This document shows positions 41,989-53,508 of a stretch of DNA of 64,000 nucleotides, piece by piece. The position numbers and the translations under genes were made by a program. Numbering within the stretch: the first letter of the stretch is position 1; every line of letters starts with the position of its first letter. The stretch lies in the NCBI GenBank assembly GCA_015179125.1, contig WHVA01000498.1, positions 16,988 through 80,987 on the forward strand, written 5' to 3'. Source of the stretch: Gautieria morchelliformis. Its lineage: Eukaryota; Basidiomycota; Agaricomycetes; Gomphales; Gomphaceae. The notes beneath the pieces were generated by a model. It saw nothing but the letters and a program-made list of their open reading frames with translations, did not search any database and was not told where the DNA came from.

Positions 41989-43530
41989 ATGCCCGGGTCT
42001 CCAGAGACACAGTTCCGACACGGAACGGCGACACTTAGGCCAGCTGAAGGAGTTAAACGCGCCTTATTGATTACCATTCGTTACTCCGGCACACGTTTGC
42101 TTCCGTGGTCCCACACGCACCTCTCTACAATCAAGGATTTGACGAGTGAATGTTTCAGCTACTTGCCTATATGTTTGTATGCTCACGGGATGAGACAGTG
42201 AAATACGGATATGCCGAGGCGGATATACACGTGCTTTCCGATGACGGGAACCACACCGAGCCCACTCACGACAACATAGTGCGTATGTTTTTTCCATACT
42301 AATTCATATCTTTCATCCCATTCTCAGATCGATGCGTTGAATAACTTAGTAAAATATGCTAAGCCCGGAGATCGGTTTTTCTTTTACTGTAAGTCCGGTG
42401 AATCATCGTTTTCGTTATCCACTAATCTCCTCATCGCCAGACTGTGGACATGGTCGGCAGATCCACAACAAGAATGGACGTGAGACGGACCGCAAGGATG
42501 AAGGTTTGTCTGTGGTATTTTGCCATGGTGGAGCCTTAACAATTTTTTCCAGTAATCCTCGCATCAGACTACATTGACACGTACCAGGACGGTGAAGATT
42601 TATACAGCGTGAAGCGTTATCAGAACCATATCCTTGATGATGTGAGTCATTCGGTGATGCAATAGACTCCGCCCTGACTCAGTCATTGCATAGGTACTGA
42701 ACAATATTTTGGTGAAAAGCTTACCAGTCGGCTCACAGCTCGTGGTAGGGTGTAATTTTACAGTATCTTCTATGCTAATGGTGCGTTAGGCTTTATTGGA
42801 CTGCTGCAATGCTGGCACAATGATGGATTTGGAGTATTATGGGCCCTTTTCTGAGGGGCCTATCATTGGGAGGCGTATTACGGAGGGTGATTTTAGAGCC
42901 GAATCAGCCGACCCGATGACCGATGCATCCCCCAAAGCTCATGTTGTATGTGGATATCCACTCTGCGGGCATTTATCATTCCAACGAGGTTACAGGTCTC
43001 TTGGTCTTCAAGCCTGGATGGACAACAGTCATGGCAACACCCCAAGACTGGCGGGGTGATGTCGAAGGCAAGTATTTGCGCCTTGTCGAGCGAGATATAA
43101 ATGTCCCTGATGCACACCACAACAGGCATTCATTGAGAGTCTCGGTGTGTGTCCGCGACTGCGGGAAGAATGACGACCGTTCTGACTTCCATCGCAGAGG
43201 ATAATATGTCGCCGACCTATGAGGAACTGTTCCACAAACTCTCGTACGTCTCTCTATGCGCATACACACCGTTTATAGTGGCACTCACCGCTGACACAGA
43301 GAGAAGCTCGCAAGAGCATCGATAACGAACAATGAAGGTAAGCCTATCCAGCAGAAACCTTTGGTAAGAACATCGGATTACAATCGATCCAATGACTCTC
43401 TGGTTTTCTGACTGTCCAATTCACATATTAGATCGGACTCCGCACTAAATCAGTGAGTCTGCACAGCCATGATATATTTTTCACGTGCTGAGACGCCGTA
43501 CAGGATATAAGGAGACCTTTTACGTTGTGA
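41989..43530 (+). CDS. Metacaspase-like caspase-domain peptidase (301 aa, 13 exons)
   Basis: Cysteine peptidase of clan CD (peptidase C14); metacaspases cleave after Arg/Lys and act in cell-death and stress pathways. Exons: 41989-42145, 42199-42278, 42328-42388, 42441-42503, 42553-42641, 42694-42744, 42790-42945, 42996-43067, 43126-43144, 43198-43243, 43300-43363, 43432-43452, 43504-43530. The joined frame is open. Motifs: VKRALLITIRYSG (first strand), YGYAEADIHVLSDDGN, FFFYYCGHG with catalytic His103, ALLDCCNAG with catalytic Cys173, VVSWSSSLDGQQSW, GGVMSKAFIESL, and the usual end RRPFTL. The fold starts near residue 21, so there is no long Pro/Gln-rich prodomain. Intron 8 (43068-43125) starts GCAAGT and reads as GC-AG. 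The YCGHG differs from the usual YSGHG. The splice sites are read by eye; expression is untested. Confidence 0.88.
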
Positions 43531-44318
43531 CCCGGCTGATGGACAGGGTATGTACCTCAACGAATTCACCGTCGCCATATACTTAATTCTTCTCCTACAC
43601 TTCTCGCCACTTCATTTCATACGACTCTCAGTGTCTATAATTGAAGACTATAGACCCTTCAACAAGATTATAAACCAAAAATTAAGAAATTAGGTATTTC
43701 TGACATCCTGACATCTTTGAATTCTGCAGAGCTCAACCTTTATTGTCATGAAAAGTGGTTCAGTTTGTAGCTAAACTGCTGAACAATGACAGCGCTGAAG
43801 CTTGAAGCGCTGATTAAGATTGATGGATCCACACCCGGTCCGGAGACAGTAAGCACTAATCGAACTCCCCAGCGGGTACTGTACATCATGATGTATATCG
43901 TGCGGGCGCGGCTCAGACAAAGGTGTCACATTACACATTATAACCCCCCCCCCAAACGACGTGTCGTGTCGTGTCGTGTGTACAAACGTGTATCGCGACC
44001 GCGAGGGCCGTGATGATAAGTAACCCTGGTATCAGAAATACAGGTACACCGAGACAAAAAAAAAAACCTCGGGAACGTGACGTCACGCGCGTGATAGCCG
44101 AGGAAAAAAAAGTCTGCCAGTCCAGTAAGAAATTCTGCCAGTGTGCGTGTGCGTGTGCATGTGCGTATGTGCGTGTGTGCATGGGGTATCGTCAACATTC
44201 AACCATCGCAGCCGGTGGCGCTCCGAATTAAACTGCAGGAATGCAAGCGCCCCCCACGTGAAAAGAACACCGTTGAGATGGAAAGAAAAATTTTGGGGGA
44301 GCGCGAGCTACGCACGTC
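43531..44318. other. Intergenic region with microsatellites
   Basis: It separates the convergent 3' ends of the metacaspase-like and bHLH genes. It contains a C-run at 43946-43954, GTGTC pentamer repeats at 43960-43980, repeat R copy 2, and a GTGCGTGTGT-type tract at 44141-44180. No gene was recognised. Confidence 0.6.
44031..44142 (+). repeat. Short dispersed repeat R, copy 2 (MITE-like)
   Basis: It matches 24987-25118 along its whole length. It has a perfect CRE-like TGACGTCA inside GAACGTGACGTCACGCGCG, and ends with two TCTGCCAGT copies. Confidence 0.6.
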
Positions 44319-46334
44319 TCAGCTCTCCCCGTCCTCGTCCCCGTCGCCCCCGCTCTCCTCCACCGTCGGCAGCCCCCCCGGCCCCGCGCCACACGCCACC
44401 GCGCCCTCGTCCACGTCCCGCTCGAGGTCCACCTCGCCCGCCTCGTCCCCGCCCCCCCGCGCGCCCAGCACCCCCCTCAGCCGCCGCACCTCCCCCCTCA
44501 GCCGCTCAATCTCCGCATCCCGCCTCTCCACCTTTCCCCTCAAATCGCGGATATACCCGTTCCCGCACCTGAGCAGCGCGAGCTTGCTCACCCCGCGGTT
44601 CGGGCCGTCCGCGTCGCCCTTCGGCGGCCCGCGCGGGGGCATCGACCCGGGGAGCGGCGGGTCGTCGCCGCCGTCCTCCGGGAGGAGCGGCACGGGCGGG
44701 AGGAGCAGCCGCAGCTCGTCGAAGGACGTCTTGAGCGAGTCGCGCCGCTTCTGCTCCGCCGCCTTGTGGGACGTCTTGCGCGGCCCCCCGCCGCCGCCGC
44801 CGCTATGCGGGGTCCCGCCCGCGGCGGCGGGAAACGCGAGCTGCGCCGCGGCGTGCGCCAAGGGCGACGTGGGCGTGGGCGGGACGGCTGTAGGCTCTTC
44901 AGGACTTGAAACATTTACAAGTGGGCGAGGGGACAACGCACCTCCCGGTAACAGCGGCTTCAGGCTCGGGCTGAACCCAGGCTTGGCGGTGGACCCCCGC
45001 CTGCCGCGCGCACCCGCACCCGCACCCGCGCCCGGCCTCGCCCCGGCCTTATTTTTGGTCGACTTGCGCGCGGCAGCCGCCGCGGGGCCCGCGTCCTTCT
45101 TCTCGAGGGCGGCCATGTTGAGCGTCGCGGGCCCCAGGCCCGTCGTGAGCTTGCGCAGGTTGAGGATGCTCGCGGGGGTCATGGGCGCGATGTCCGGGCT
45201 GACGGACGTGGACGCCGTCCCGCTGTGCGCGGTCGAGGACGACGCCGCCGACGCCGTTGCGTGCGTAGTTTGGTCGGGGTGGGCGGCGGGCGGCGCGGGC
45301 GGGGGCATAGAGAGGTCGACGGGCGACGGCGTGTCGTTCAGGGGGATACAGAACGGCATCGCCCCCGAGCCCGCGCCGCGCGTCGCGGGCGTGGACGCCG
45401 CAGAAGGCGACGTCGACACGGTGCCCCGGGCGTGCGCGATGCCCGCGCCCGCGCCCCCGTGCGGGGCGCCGCGCTTGCGCATGCCCGCCTGCTCGTCGCC
45501 GCTCGACGAGATGGTGCGCTTGAGGTGCGGGCGCTGCTGCGCGGGTGTCTGTGTCGGCACGGACGGGTGCGGCGGGCCGTGCTGCTGCTGCTGGGGCGTC
45601 GAGCCGGGGAGGATCCACGGGCTCGTGAGCGGGGACAGGTCGTACCCCGGCTGGGCGGGGCTGGGGAGCGGGAAGGGCGGCGAGTTGGGGAAGGCGAGCG
45701 CGGCGGGGGCGGAAAAGGAGGGATTTATGACATGGGGGTGGGGCGAGAGCTGGTTTACGATGGACTACATGTGATATTAGCGTGGAATGACAGGGTCTGG
45801 CAGCGCGACGTACAGTTGCGGAGGGGCTGTGCGCGAAGAGGTCGGCGGACTGGAGCATCATGGGGGGGACGAGGTCTTTGGGCACGACGGCAGGGAGCTC
45901 GGCCGAGGGCCCTGGGGTGAGGAGGCCATGGAAGAAGGCCTCCTTTTGCTGGGCATTGATGGACGGCTGGCCGCTGATGAGCTCGATCTGGGGAATGTCA
46001 GGGCGGGCAGACGTGCACGGAGCAGGCGACGGACCTGCTGCTGCAGGATGAGCTGCTGGAGCTGCTGGAGCTTCATCTGCTGCTCGAGGCGGCCCTTGAG
46101 GCTGAGCATCTCGGCGGAGATGATGTTCTGGGGCGGGTGGTCGACGCGGGTGTGGGTGAGCATGCTGGTGTCCAAGGCGAGGGCGTGGCCCCGCTGCTGC
46201 GGGAAGTCGCCATATATGTCGAGGCCGTGATGCTGTGGATCGCCGACAGCGTGGGCGATGTACTCGGCAAAGTCAAAGTCGGGGATCCGCTGGTCGCGCT
46301 GCTGGGGCTGCTGGGACGCAGGGTGGTCGTTCAT
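44319..46334 (-). CDS. bHLH transcription factor (639 aa, 3 exons)
   Basis: DNA-binding regulator expected to bind E-boxes in the nucleus. Exons on the minus strand are 46334-46035, 45987-45814 and 45764-44319, with 47- and 49-nt introns; all junctions are in phase. The start is MNDHPASQQ. Residues 75-100 are Gln/Leu-rich (LEQQMKLQQLQQLILQQQ). The long middle is Pro/Ala/Ser low-complexity. The basic helix-loop-helix spans about residues 487-575: SHKAAEQKRRDSLKTSFDEL, a long Pro/Gly-rich loop, then GVSKLALLRCGNGYIRDL, continuing into a heptad-rich helix (VERRDAEIERLRGEVRRL). The tail is acidic (VEESGGDGDEDGES). The basic region keeps the H-E-R-like pattern (His, Glu, Arg-Arg). An optional 45-nt intron, in frame either way, may exist near 44890-44960, where base composition drops. 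Target genes cannot be inferred from the sequence. Confidence 0.85.
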
Positions 46335-46989
46335 CGTGGAAGGCAAGAAGAATAAGCATCGATGCTCGGGCCAGCAGCCCGAAGGCCCCTGGCGGACTTT
46401 GAAGACACTTATCACTCCCGAAAGGAGCATGTGCGCCATTTCCCAGGCCTGCCGGTGGTTTGCAGGAAAGTATGCGGGAATCTCCGATATTTGCTGGACG
46501 CCGAAACCGTGCAGAGATGCATATCGGGGTCGGCACCGCGCCGACCTCGCATCTATAGCCGGGACATATCGTTCCTGCTAGTCACTGCACAGAATCCATC
46601 ACATGCTCGTGTGACCATATATGCCCGGGTCATCATATCTAGCTTCCTACCCTTGGTCGTGTGAGGGCCGACAGCCCAGTCCACTGGCTTCCCATCTAGA
46701 TGTGGCAACATGTGGAGCGTGTCACCCTCGGCCGGGCCCCAGCTGTCGTCGCCACAGCGCCCAACATCAGTCTGGATCCTGGCAAGCAACACCTGATCAG
46801 GCATGTCCATTTCTTATCGTCCTCATGCGGAGAACATCTATATACACCATTGCTCCAAGAGAGGCTCATCATCCCATGTGCTTCTGATCATCCATCCTCT
46901 ATCCTCGTGTAATACCTAGATCCACATCATAGTTTCCCCGTCTCAGTAAATACAATCTCTGCAACAATACCCCCCACCAGACACATGGC
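46335..46989. other. Spacer between the bHLH gene and the MFS gene
   Basis: 655 bp upstream of the bHLH start and downstream of the MFS stop. No further gene or clear TATA box was recognised. It probably holds the bHLH promoter and the MFS terminator. Confidence 0.5.
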
Positions 46990-49126
46990 TCAATCAAGAC
47001 GTCTCTCCCTTCTAGACACCAGGAACCACAGAAAGATCAGCACTACAATCGCTGAAACCACCCTAGTTGTCAAATCAGCACACAGTAGACATCATCATGC
47101 AGTGGCTTACAGTGGCTGCAATGAACTTATTCCAAATTTGCTCGCCAGTGTCCCTGTCATGAATGGCAGCAACGCGCTACCTGCTTGCCCGAAGCCTGCA
47201 CTTGCTAATTAGCCGAGGATAGTCTCCCAGGGATGAAAATTCCACTTGCCAGCGATCCATCCAATCGACCCCGTGAGCAACCATCGCGGCAAAATATTAC
47301 TCTGCAAGAGTGAGCAGTACGTATAACTACGAGGTGTATTTATCGTACCGTTTGATTCATCACCGCCGGGTACATCGGCCCTAACAAAAACCCTATCAGG
47401 GATACGCTGACCGCATTTCCGATCAACGACGGGACCAGCCAGATCGTAAGCTCCAGCCTGTCAATTCAAAAGTTACTGCAATTTCCCGAGTGAAAAAGAG
47501 CCCTGCAACGCACGCAATGGCCAATACAGCGTACAAGAATATCGTCCTGTGTTCCGGAATCAATCGAGTCGCATAGTGCAGAACTAGTCTTCCCGCGGTC
47601 AGGCCTTCCGATATGTGAGTACCAAACACCATCGAACAAAAGTATACCAACCACCAAAGAAACCTGTCGAGATGTATCCCGAACTAGGTCCGCCCCCTCG
47701 TTTGTCAATAATGAACGTCACGATCCAGCCTGCAAAAGGCGTCAAAGAGACCGGCGAATAGCGTCTGTTTATAGAGAGACCCCACCTCCAACTGTAACCT
47801 CAATCCCTACGTACACCAGGATGAAGAACGCAAGAAGGTGCACCGACTTATTTCCCAGCATCTGGCGCATGGTGCTTTGTTGAGAAGTGCTGGTCTCTGC
47901 AGGAGGCTGGCCATTCTGGGTAAGTATCGCTGCGCATACACTGAGTGGCTATGTTACGGGGCAATGCGATGATACCATTCTCACCGTCTTGGGTCCGTAG
48001 CTTGAAAACCGCGATCAAAGCTACCAAGTTCGCGAGAGACAGTCCCAAGCTTGTAAGAAAATGAAATGACCAATGTCTTAGCGGCGCAAATTGCGTGGCG
48101 ATGAGCGGAGAGCCCAGGGCGCCGAATCCTGGAATAAATATGAGAGAGAATCGTCGCAGTTCCAGAAGGAATATAAAGACCATATGCGGCATGAAGGAGA
48201 TTCATCTTTATTGCAGAATTGTCTTGGAGAGACGCTACAAAACCGTTGGCTTGCGCATCCTTGGGGAACACGGTTCAGAGACTCGAATGTGCTGCGGACG
48301 CCACCCCATACGAACCTGCAGAGCGATGCCAAATCCGTTGGTTACATACCCGATGGCAAGGACAGGGAACGGAGGTGCGGGAGCCATCATGCTGTAGCCA
48401 ATCGTTTGTCCGATCGCACCTGTAAAGGATGTGTCAACCTTCTGCTCTCTTTCTCGCCTGCTATCCTCTGACAAACCCAGGACAATTGTCTAACGTTGCA
48501 GGTGAGTTCACCGTTTTCCGTAACGTTGTTGCGCGTTGGACGCACCTTTCCGAAACCAAATCTTTCTGTAAAGAAAACGTTCGAGAGGGCCCCAATGACA
48601 AACCCCTGCATATTGAGATTTATGTGTTCCCATCAGATGTGCGGGAGTAACGAGTGAGCCCTTACGACACAGTTGGAAACGAAAAGGAGCGACACGATAG
48701 CGAAGTTGACCTAAAACACATATCAGCATGGACGTCTTCCCCACCGAGCAATGTATACGTACATGATAATGACGCTGGATGGTGGGGAGCAGGGGCCCGG
48801 TTGCGCCTATTGCAAACATAAGACGAGGCAGATCTGCACCAGAATAGAAAGCACATGCCATCATTGTATCCCGCGAGGAACAGACAAAAACACAGCGTCG
48901 CGAACTGTATATTTCCCCTCCGTTTTATTTTCGGGGCATCCCCCTGTCCAGGCGCAGGAGCTCCATCTGGTTCTTCGCGGGAAACAACACGATTGACCGA
49001 AACGTGGCTCTTGGTCTTTATGCTAACCGCAGGCTCTGGGTGAGTACCGCTGGGAGAAGGGCGACGCCCTGCCGCGAATTTCAGAGTTGAGAGCGCCACT
49101 GATTCTGTCTCGGTCGTGCTCGCCAT
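46990..49126 (-). CDS. Major facilitator superfamily transporter, fucose-permease-like (462 aa, 15 exons)
   Basis: Predicted 12-helix secondary transporter in a cell membrane; the substrate is unknown. Minus-strand exons: 49126-48859, 48806-48763, 48710-48666, 48605-48546, 48489-48477, 48419-48316, 48259-48181, 48128-47985, 47929-47786, 47729-47652, 47604-47514, 47457-47349, 47301-47250, 47195-47111, 47062-46990. The joined frame is open. After an 80-residue cytosolic N-terminus come FATLCFCLFLAGYNDG, ATGPLLPTIQRHYHV, SLLFVSNCV, FFTERFGFGK, MMAPAPPFPVLAIGYVTNG, DAQANGFVASLQDNSAIKMN and, near the end, RWLLTGSIGWIAGFGQAGS. This pattern is typical of fungal Bsc6/FucP-like permeases. Exon 5 is only 13 nt. 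Introns 1 (GCATGT) and 13 (GCAAGT) read as GC-AG. Confidence 0.87.
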
Positions 49127-49161
49127 GTAGACGTACGAGCCCGGTTTACAACAAAGCAAAC

Positions 49162-49168
49162 TTATATA
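49162..49168 (-). promoter_or_regulatory. TATA box of the MFS gene
   Basis: TATATAA on the minus strand, 36 bp before the ATG at 49126. The 470-bp interval to the divergent PITH gene probably serves as a shared promoter region. Confidence 0.45.
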
Positions 49169-49596
49169 CTTATCGTGACTCGGCGGTAGGCTCGCTTCGA
49201 TAAGGGATTACTCAAGGTGACACGTTGGGTCAATTCGCTTGCCTTCAGTCCTGGCGTGACAAACAAAGTCATATTCTTCAAGACAAACTGTCAACTTAAA
49301 CGCCAGATGAAAAAAGTATGGCTTCAAAACTGTTGACCAGAGGGAAACCCATACCAGACCATTCCGCTGAGGCGTTCCCGTGAAAATATTTGAGAATGGC
49401 CATTGTCCTGCACCGTACCGTACGGGCTTCAGAACCCTGAGTGACGCGTGACATTACGCAAGACCTGCAGCGCATGACCTGATACATCAGCGCCTACCGG
49501 AAAAACCTCGGGAGCGGGCAGTGCTTAATTCAAAGCCAGAACCGAGCCGTGATTGGCTTACGTGGTCACTTACCTAACGCTCCTAAAGACACCAAT

Positions 49597-50513
49597 ATGG
49601 CTTCGGAAGAGACCAGGTCTGCAAACGAGGCGTCGGTGTCATCTGAGCTCGCGGGGACGGACTTTGCAAACCTGTATGGCGTGGTAGACAAAGACAAGTT
49701 GGGTTCAAGGGTCCATGTATAAATCGCACTCGTAACGCGTTTGCTGATGGGCCCTCCGCCTCGGACAGCGTGCACGGGCTGAATCTCGACGTACCCGAGC
49801 AGGCGAGGCATATCGTCAAAAGCTGGGACGAGCGCGAGGATACCACAAAATTCGCAGATTCTGGCGTGGACGACCAGGTTTAGTTCGTTCTTCTACCAGA
49901 GACCTCGAGCGCACCCACGAACACGGGGAAAAGCTGACGTTGCGTTCACGTAGGTCATCATCCACGTGCCGTTCACGCAAAACGTCCGCGTGAGGTCTCT
50001 CCTCCTCAAACTCGGTGCGGGACGATTTCGTGAATCACTCCGGCCGGTTTTTTTTAGACTTATTTTTTTTTCATCTTTGATCTAGGCAGGGGCGAATCGA
50101 CGCCTCTGCGCTTGCGGATATACGCCAATCACCCCAGCATCATCGATTTTTCGGACGCAGAGTCGACGAGACCACAGCTTGACATTAATCTCCTAGACGG
50201 GCAGATACAGGTGACAGAATACCCGCTCCGCGTCGCAGCATTCGCCAACATCAACAGCCTGTCGCTTTTTTTCGTGCGTTCCATTTTCAGAGCGCTCAAA
50301 GATGATTCAGAGTCTCACAATGAATGAGATATACAGAGCGAATCCGTGGGCGGAGAACGGTCCAGGATTTTCTACGTGGGATTCAAGGGAGAGACAACCA
50401 GTCCGCGGAAGGATACCACCAAGAAAATCGACTTGCCCGCGGCCAATGCGGCGGATGCGCCGTTGGTAGATAAGCTGAACGAGAAGACCGCATCGCAGCA
50501 CGCTGTTCGATAA
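49597..50513 (+). CDS. PITH-domain protein (211 aa, 5 exons)
   Basis: PITH (proteasome-interacting thioredoxin C-terminal) domain protein, similar to PITHD1 and the C-terminal half of TXNL1, which bind the 26S proteasome. Exons: 49597-49697, 49769-49877, 49954-50014, 50086-50273, 50337-50513; the joined frame is open and every phase fits. Motifs in family order: LYGVVDKDNVHGLNLDVPE, IVKSWDEREDTTKFADSG, VIIHVPFTQNVRVRSLLLKL, ESTPLRLRIYANHPSIIDFS, TEYPLRVAAFANINSLSLFF and RSRIFYVGFKGE. No thioredoxin CxxC domain precedes the PITH domain, so it is the stand-alone form. It is a conserved single-domain host gene. It is divergent to the MFS gene and upstream of the alcohol dehydrogenase gene, with no sign of a functional link. 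Confidence 0.9.
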
Positions 50514-50962
50514 TAGTATGCTTTTTTTATTTTATTTTTAGTTCTTCATTGGAGCCACGCAAGGAAACCGTGCGAGTTATGATAATGAGGGCGCATTGAG
50601 AGATCTGACGCGACGGCGAAGAGCTAGCTGAGGAGGGTCGAAACGGACTTTGCATGGCACAGTGCGGGAACAGACAGCACAGGCCGCAAGCAACATGATG
50701 TATGTGGGTCGAGCATGGCGTGGGATCACAAGTGAGGTTTGTCCCAAAGCATGACCGCACTCGCCAAACTCGCCAAAATTTGTCGGGAGAGGTGTAATGG
50801 TGCCGGGAGATCTGGCTCTCAGGGGAAGGTGAGTCGCTTGCCCCATCTTCCATCATAATGACGTCTCTCCCACGAGAGGGGCATGCAATCCCCAACCTTG
50901 GTTTATTACTGTATATATTTGCCCCGCTCAGTTATACAGTGAATTCCTGTACAGCCCACGAC
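50514..50962. other. Spacer and promoter region of the alcohol dehydrogenase gene
   Basis: 449 bp. GTATATATTT with a TATATAT core at 50912-50918 lies about 50 bp before the ATG at 50963, followed by the CT-rich GCCCCGCTCAG. No further gene was recognised. Confidence 0.55.
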
Positions 50963-52521
50963 ATGGCTCACCCAATCCCTCAAACCCAAACTGCCGCAGT
51001 CATACCTGATCTCGCGGCAAGTCTCACAATCCAGGACAGTCCTGTCGTCCAGCCGTCCGAGCTTGCACCGGGGGAGTGTCTTGTCGAGATAGAATGCACT
51101 GGCGTTTGCCATACCGATTTGCATGCCAAGCATAGCGACTGGCCTGTAAAGCCCAAGTACCCTCTGATCGGCGGCCATGAGGGCGTTGGCACCGTTGTCG
51201 CCATAGGAATGCATACACCCCACTCAGACATAACGATAGGAACCCGTGTGGGTATCAAATGGCTCGCATACAGGTCAGTGATGTGCTATCCGTCGCCATG
51301 TGTTATAGGCCGCTGACCCAGAGAAGCTGTCTGACGTGCGAGTATTGCCGCAAGGGATTAGAACAGAGTGGGTTTATTCCGTGCTTCCTTATTTTATTCT
51401 TGACCCGTCCCCTATCCGTTATAGACTGTGTGAAGGCCCTTCTATCCGGATACACGACCGATGGTTACCGCGTTTAGCTTTATTGGGTGATACACGCTGA
51501 ATGGTGGCTATGCGCAGGAACATTTGCGCAGTACACCAAGTCCTGGGTCAACCATGTTTCTCCCATCCCAAAGAACCTCAAAAGCACCGAGGCGGCTTCG
51601 CTCCTCTGTGCTGTGAGTTCTCCGATCGGCTTCCTTCGGTCCTTTGTGGCTGATACTCTGCAGGGCGTTACTGTCTATCGTGCCCTTAGAAACAGCAACA
51701 CATACATTGGGGATTGGGTTGTCATTCCAGGGAGTGGGGGAGGGCTGGGACATCTAGGTAACATAGACCAGTCTACGCATGTGGGAGCCTTAGAAAACTC
51801 ACCACACCATAGCTGTGCAATATGCCACTGCCATGGGATTACGCGTGTTGGCTATCGGCAAGTCTCGAATTCTCTGCGCTGTCCTGACCCTTCGTGATCG
51901 TCGTGATGTTGCAGATACCGGCGAGAAAAAAAAGAAGCTCTCATTAGATTTAGGCGCAGAATCTTTCATCGATTTTGGGCTCACCAAGGATCTTGTAAAG
52001 GACATAAAGCACTCCACCGGAGGTGCAGGGGCGCATGCTGCCGTCATCACCGCTGCAAACGTAAATCCCATCTCCGAAACGAGAGGCATATAATCTTACA
52101 TTATGTCGTCCAGCCTGCGGCTTACATGCAGGCTGTTGAGTACCTGCGCTGTGGCGGGACGCTCGTAGTCGTCGGAATGCCCGCCGGGAAACTCGGTGCC
52201 GATATCTTCTTCACCGTTTACAAGGTAAGCGCAGGAGTCTGTAATGGAGCTGCCAATCTAATGCTAGTTCAATATCCGAAGAGCATCAGTATAGTAGGAT
52301 CATACGTTGGGTAAGTGCCGCCACGGAGAGTACCGGTTTTCGGGAGGGCACTAACCCGCTGAAGAAATCGTCAAGACGCGATAGAAGCACTCGACATCGC
52401 AGCCTCGGGCAAGGTGAAGGTACGCTACGCAATGAAGCCACTATCAAAGCTGGAGGACACATTCAAGGGTCTGGAAGAGGGCAGCGTTGTCGGACGGGTT
52501 GTGTTGGACGTGCCCCAGTGA
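50963..52521 (+). CDS. Zinc-containing alcohol dehydrogenase (355 aa, 10 exons)
   Basis: Medium-chain dehydrogenase of the yeast ADH1 type, interconverting an alcohol (probably ethanol) and its aldehyde with NAD(H). Exons: 50963-51273, 51327-51367, 51425-51463, 51518-51612, 51664-51757, 51813-51857, 51915-52060, 52114-52224, 52282-52310, 52365-52521; the joined frame is open. Catalytic zinc ligands Cys49 (GVCHTDLH) and His72 (GGHEGVG) and structural zinc cysteines 105, 108, 111 and 119 (CLTCEYCRKGLEQNC) are present. The Rossmann glycines are GSGGGLG (about 185-191), and Asp209 after LAI favours NAD over NADP. The C-terminus has IVGSYVGNRQDAIEAL and ends VVGRVVLDVPQ. Intron 6 (51858-51914) starts GCAAGT and reads as GC-AG. 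The length matches the family. The physiological substrate is inferred from the family only. Confidence 0.92.
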
Positions 52522-53508
52522 TCATAGCTGTTGCGATGCAGTGCTGCCATTCGCAGGCTTTTGTAGCGTATTTGTCACGTCCGCTGGTAGATTTGAATCT
52601 GAACAACAAAAGAGGTGCATGAGCAAGAAACGTCTGGGATTCGTGCTAGGCGCACGAGACAGTTTCGGGACTGTCTGAAGACAGTTGCAACTGCCGGGTA
52701 CCGGGGTATATACTAACCCTGCAAATTTCATTGAAACTATCCCATAACATGGGGGTTATTCATACCGTGCCGCGTAGCGTGAGCTATTGTTTGGAAATCA
52801 CTTGAAATTTTTGAGAAGATGTTGGGAGGTTTTGGGAGCTGCAGTGGTGAGGTGATTATTGAGTTTACAGTCTGGTGGGAGTATCATGAGATAATAACGG
52901 TCGTGGCAATTTGTCAGTAAGTGATGCCTATCCATGCCCCTGATATTGTCCAACGATATCATACAACCGTATTAATACGGTTTTCTTATCAATAACATAC
53001 TGGTGTACTGGTTACAGGGAGCGTCGGTGAGTGGCACAGAGAACGGCGACTTGAAGTGATCACAGCGGCCACCCTATCTGGCACCATAATGAAAACCGCA
53101 CAGAAGAGTAACAGGTGACCATGATTCAGAGCCTCTGTCTAAGTAGTTGGACCCGGGTAATGCATGCCCTTCGCCATGCAATGCAATTAATGTTTGGTGC
53201 ATGCGCGCCATGCTCTCCCCATGCCCCCTCCACCGGTTCCAGCGAATCCACTGTCCCACCGTCGCACTGCCAAACGAGGACAGACATAATAGTATGCACC
53301 TCAAGCCTTGCACTCAACTCACATTTATACCATGCAAAATTACTCAGCGCACGTCCGAGTTCATGCTCCGGTGTTTCCCGACTGCGGCTGAAAGGAGGTG
53401 AGGCTGAAAGGGGAGGGTTTTACCCACAAGAACTGTCTATCCTACAATAGAACAGGCTCCTGGAGCCTGCATTTGATTGGATAGTCGGAACCTACGATGA
53501 ATCCTTCA

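Noticed and set aside
42796..43059. Single-exon 87-codon reading of the metacaspase region
   Set aside because: It reads through an intron with GTATGT donor and TTACAG acceptor. Splicing restores the conserved VVSWSS motif.
44141..44180. Telomere-like GT repeat
   Set aside because: It is a short mixed GTGCGT/GTGTGC microsatellite, not a TTAGGG-type array.
44143..45774. 543-codon plus-strand frame opposite the bHLH gene
   Set aside because: It is the antisense of a very GC-rich coding region. The minus strand encodes a clear bHLH motif with fitting introns.
50963..52521. Metabolic gene cluster of ADH, MFS, PITH, bHLH and caspase genes
   Set aside because: The genes are on mixed strands, the PITH gene is housekeeping, and no biosynthetic core enzyme is present.
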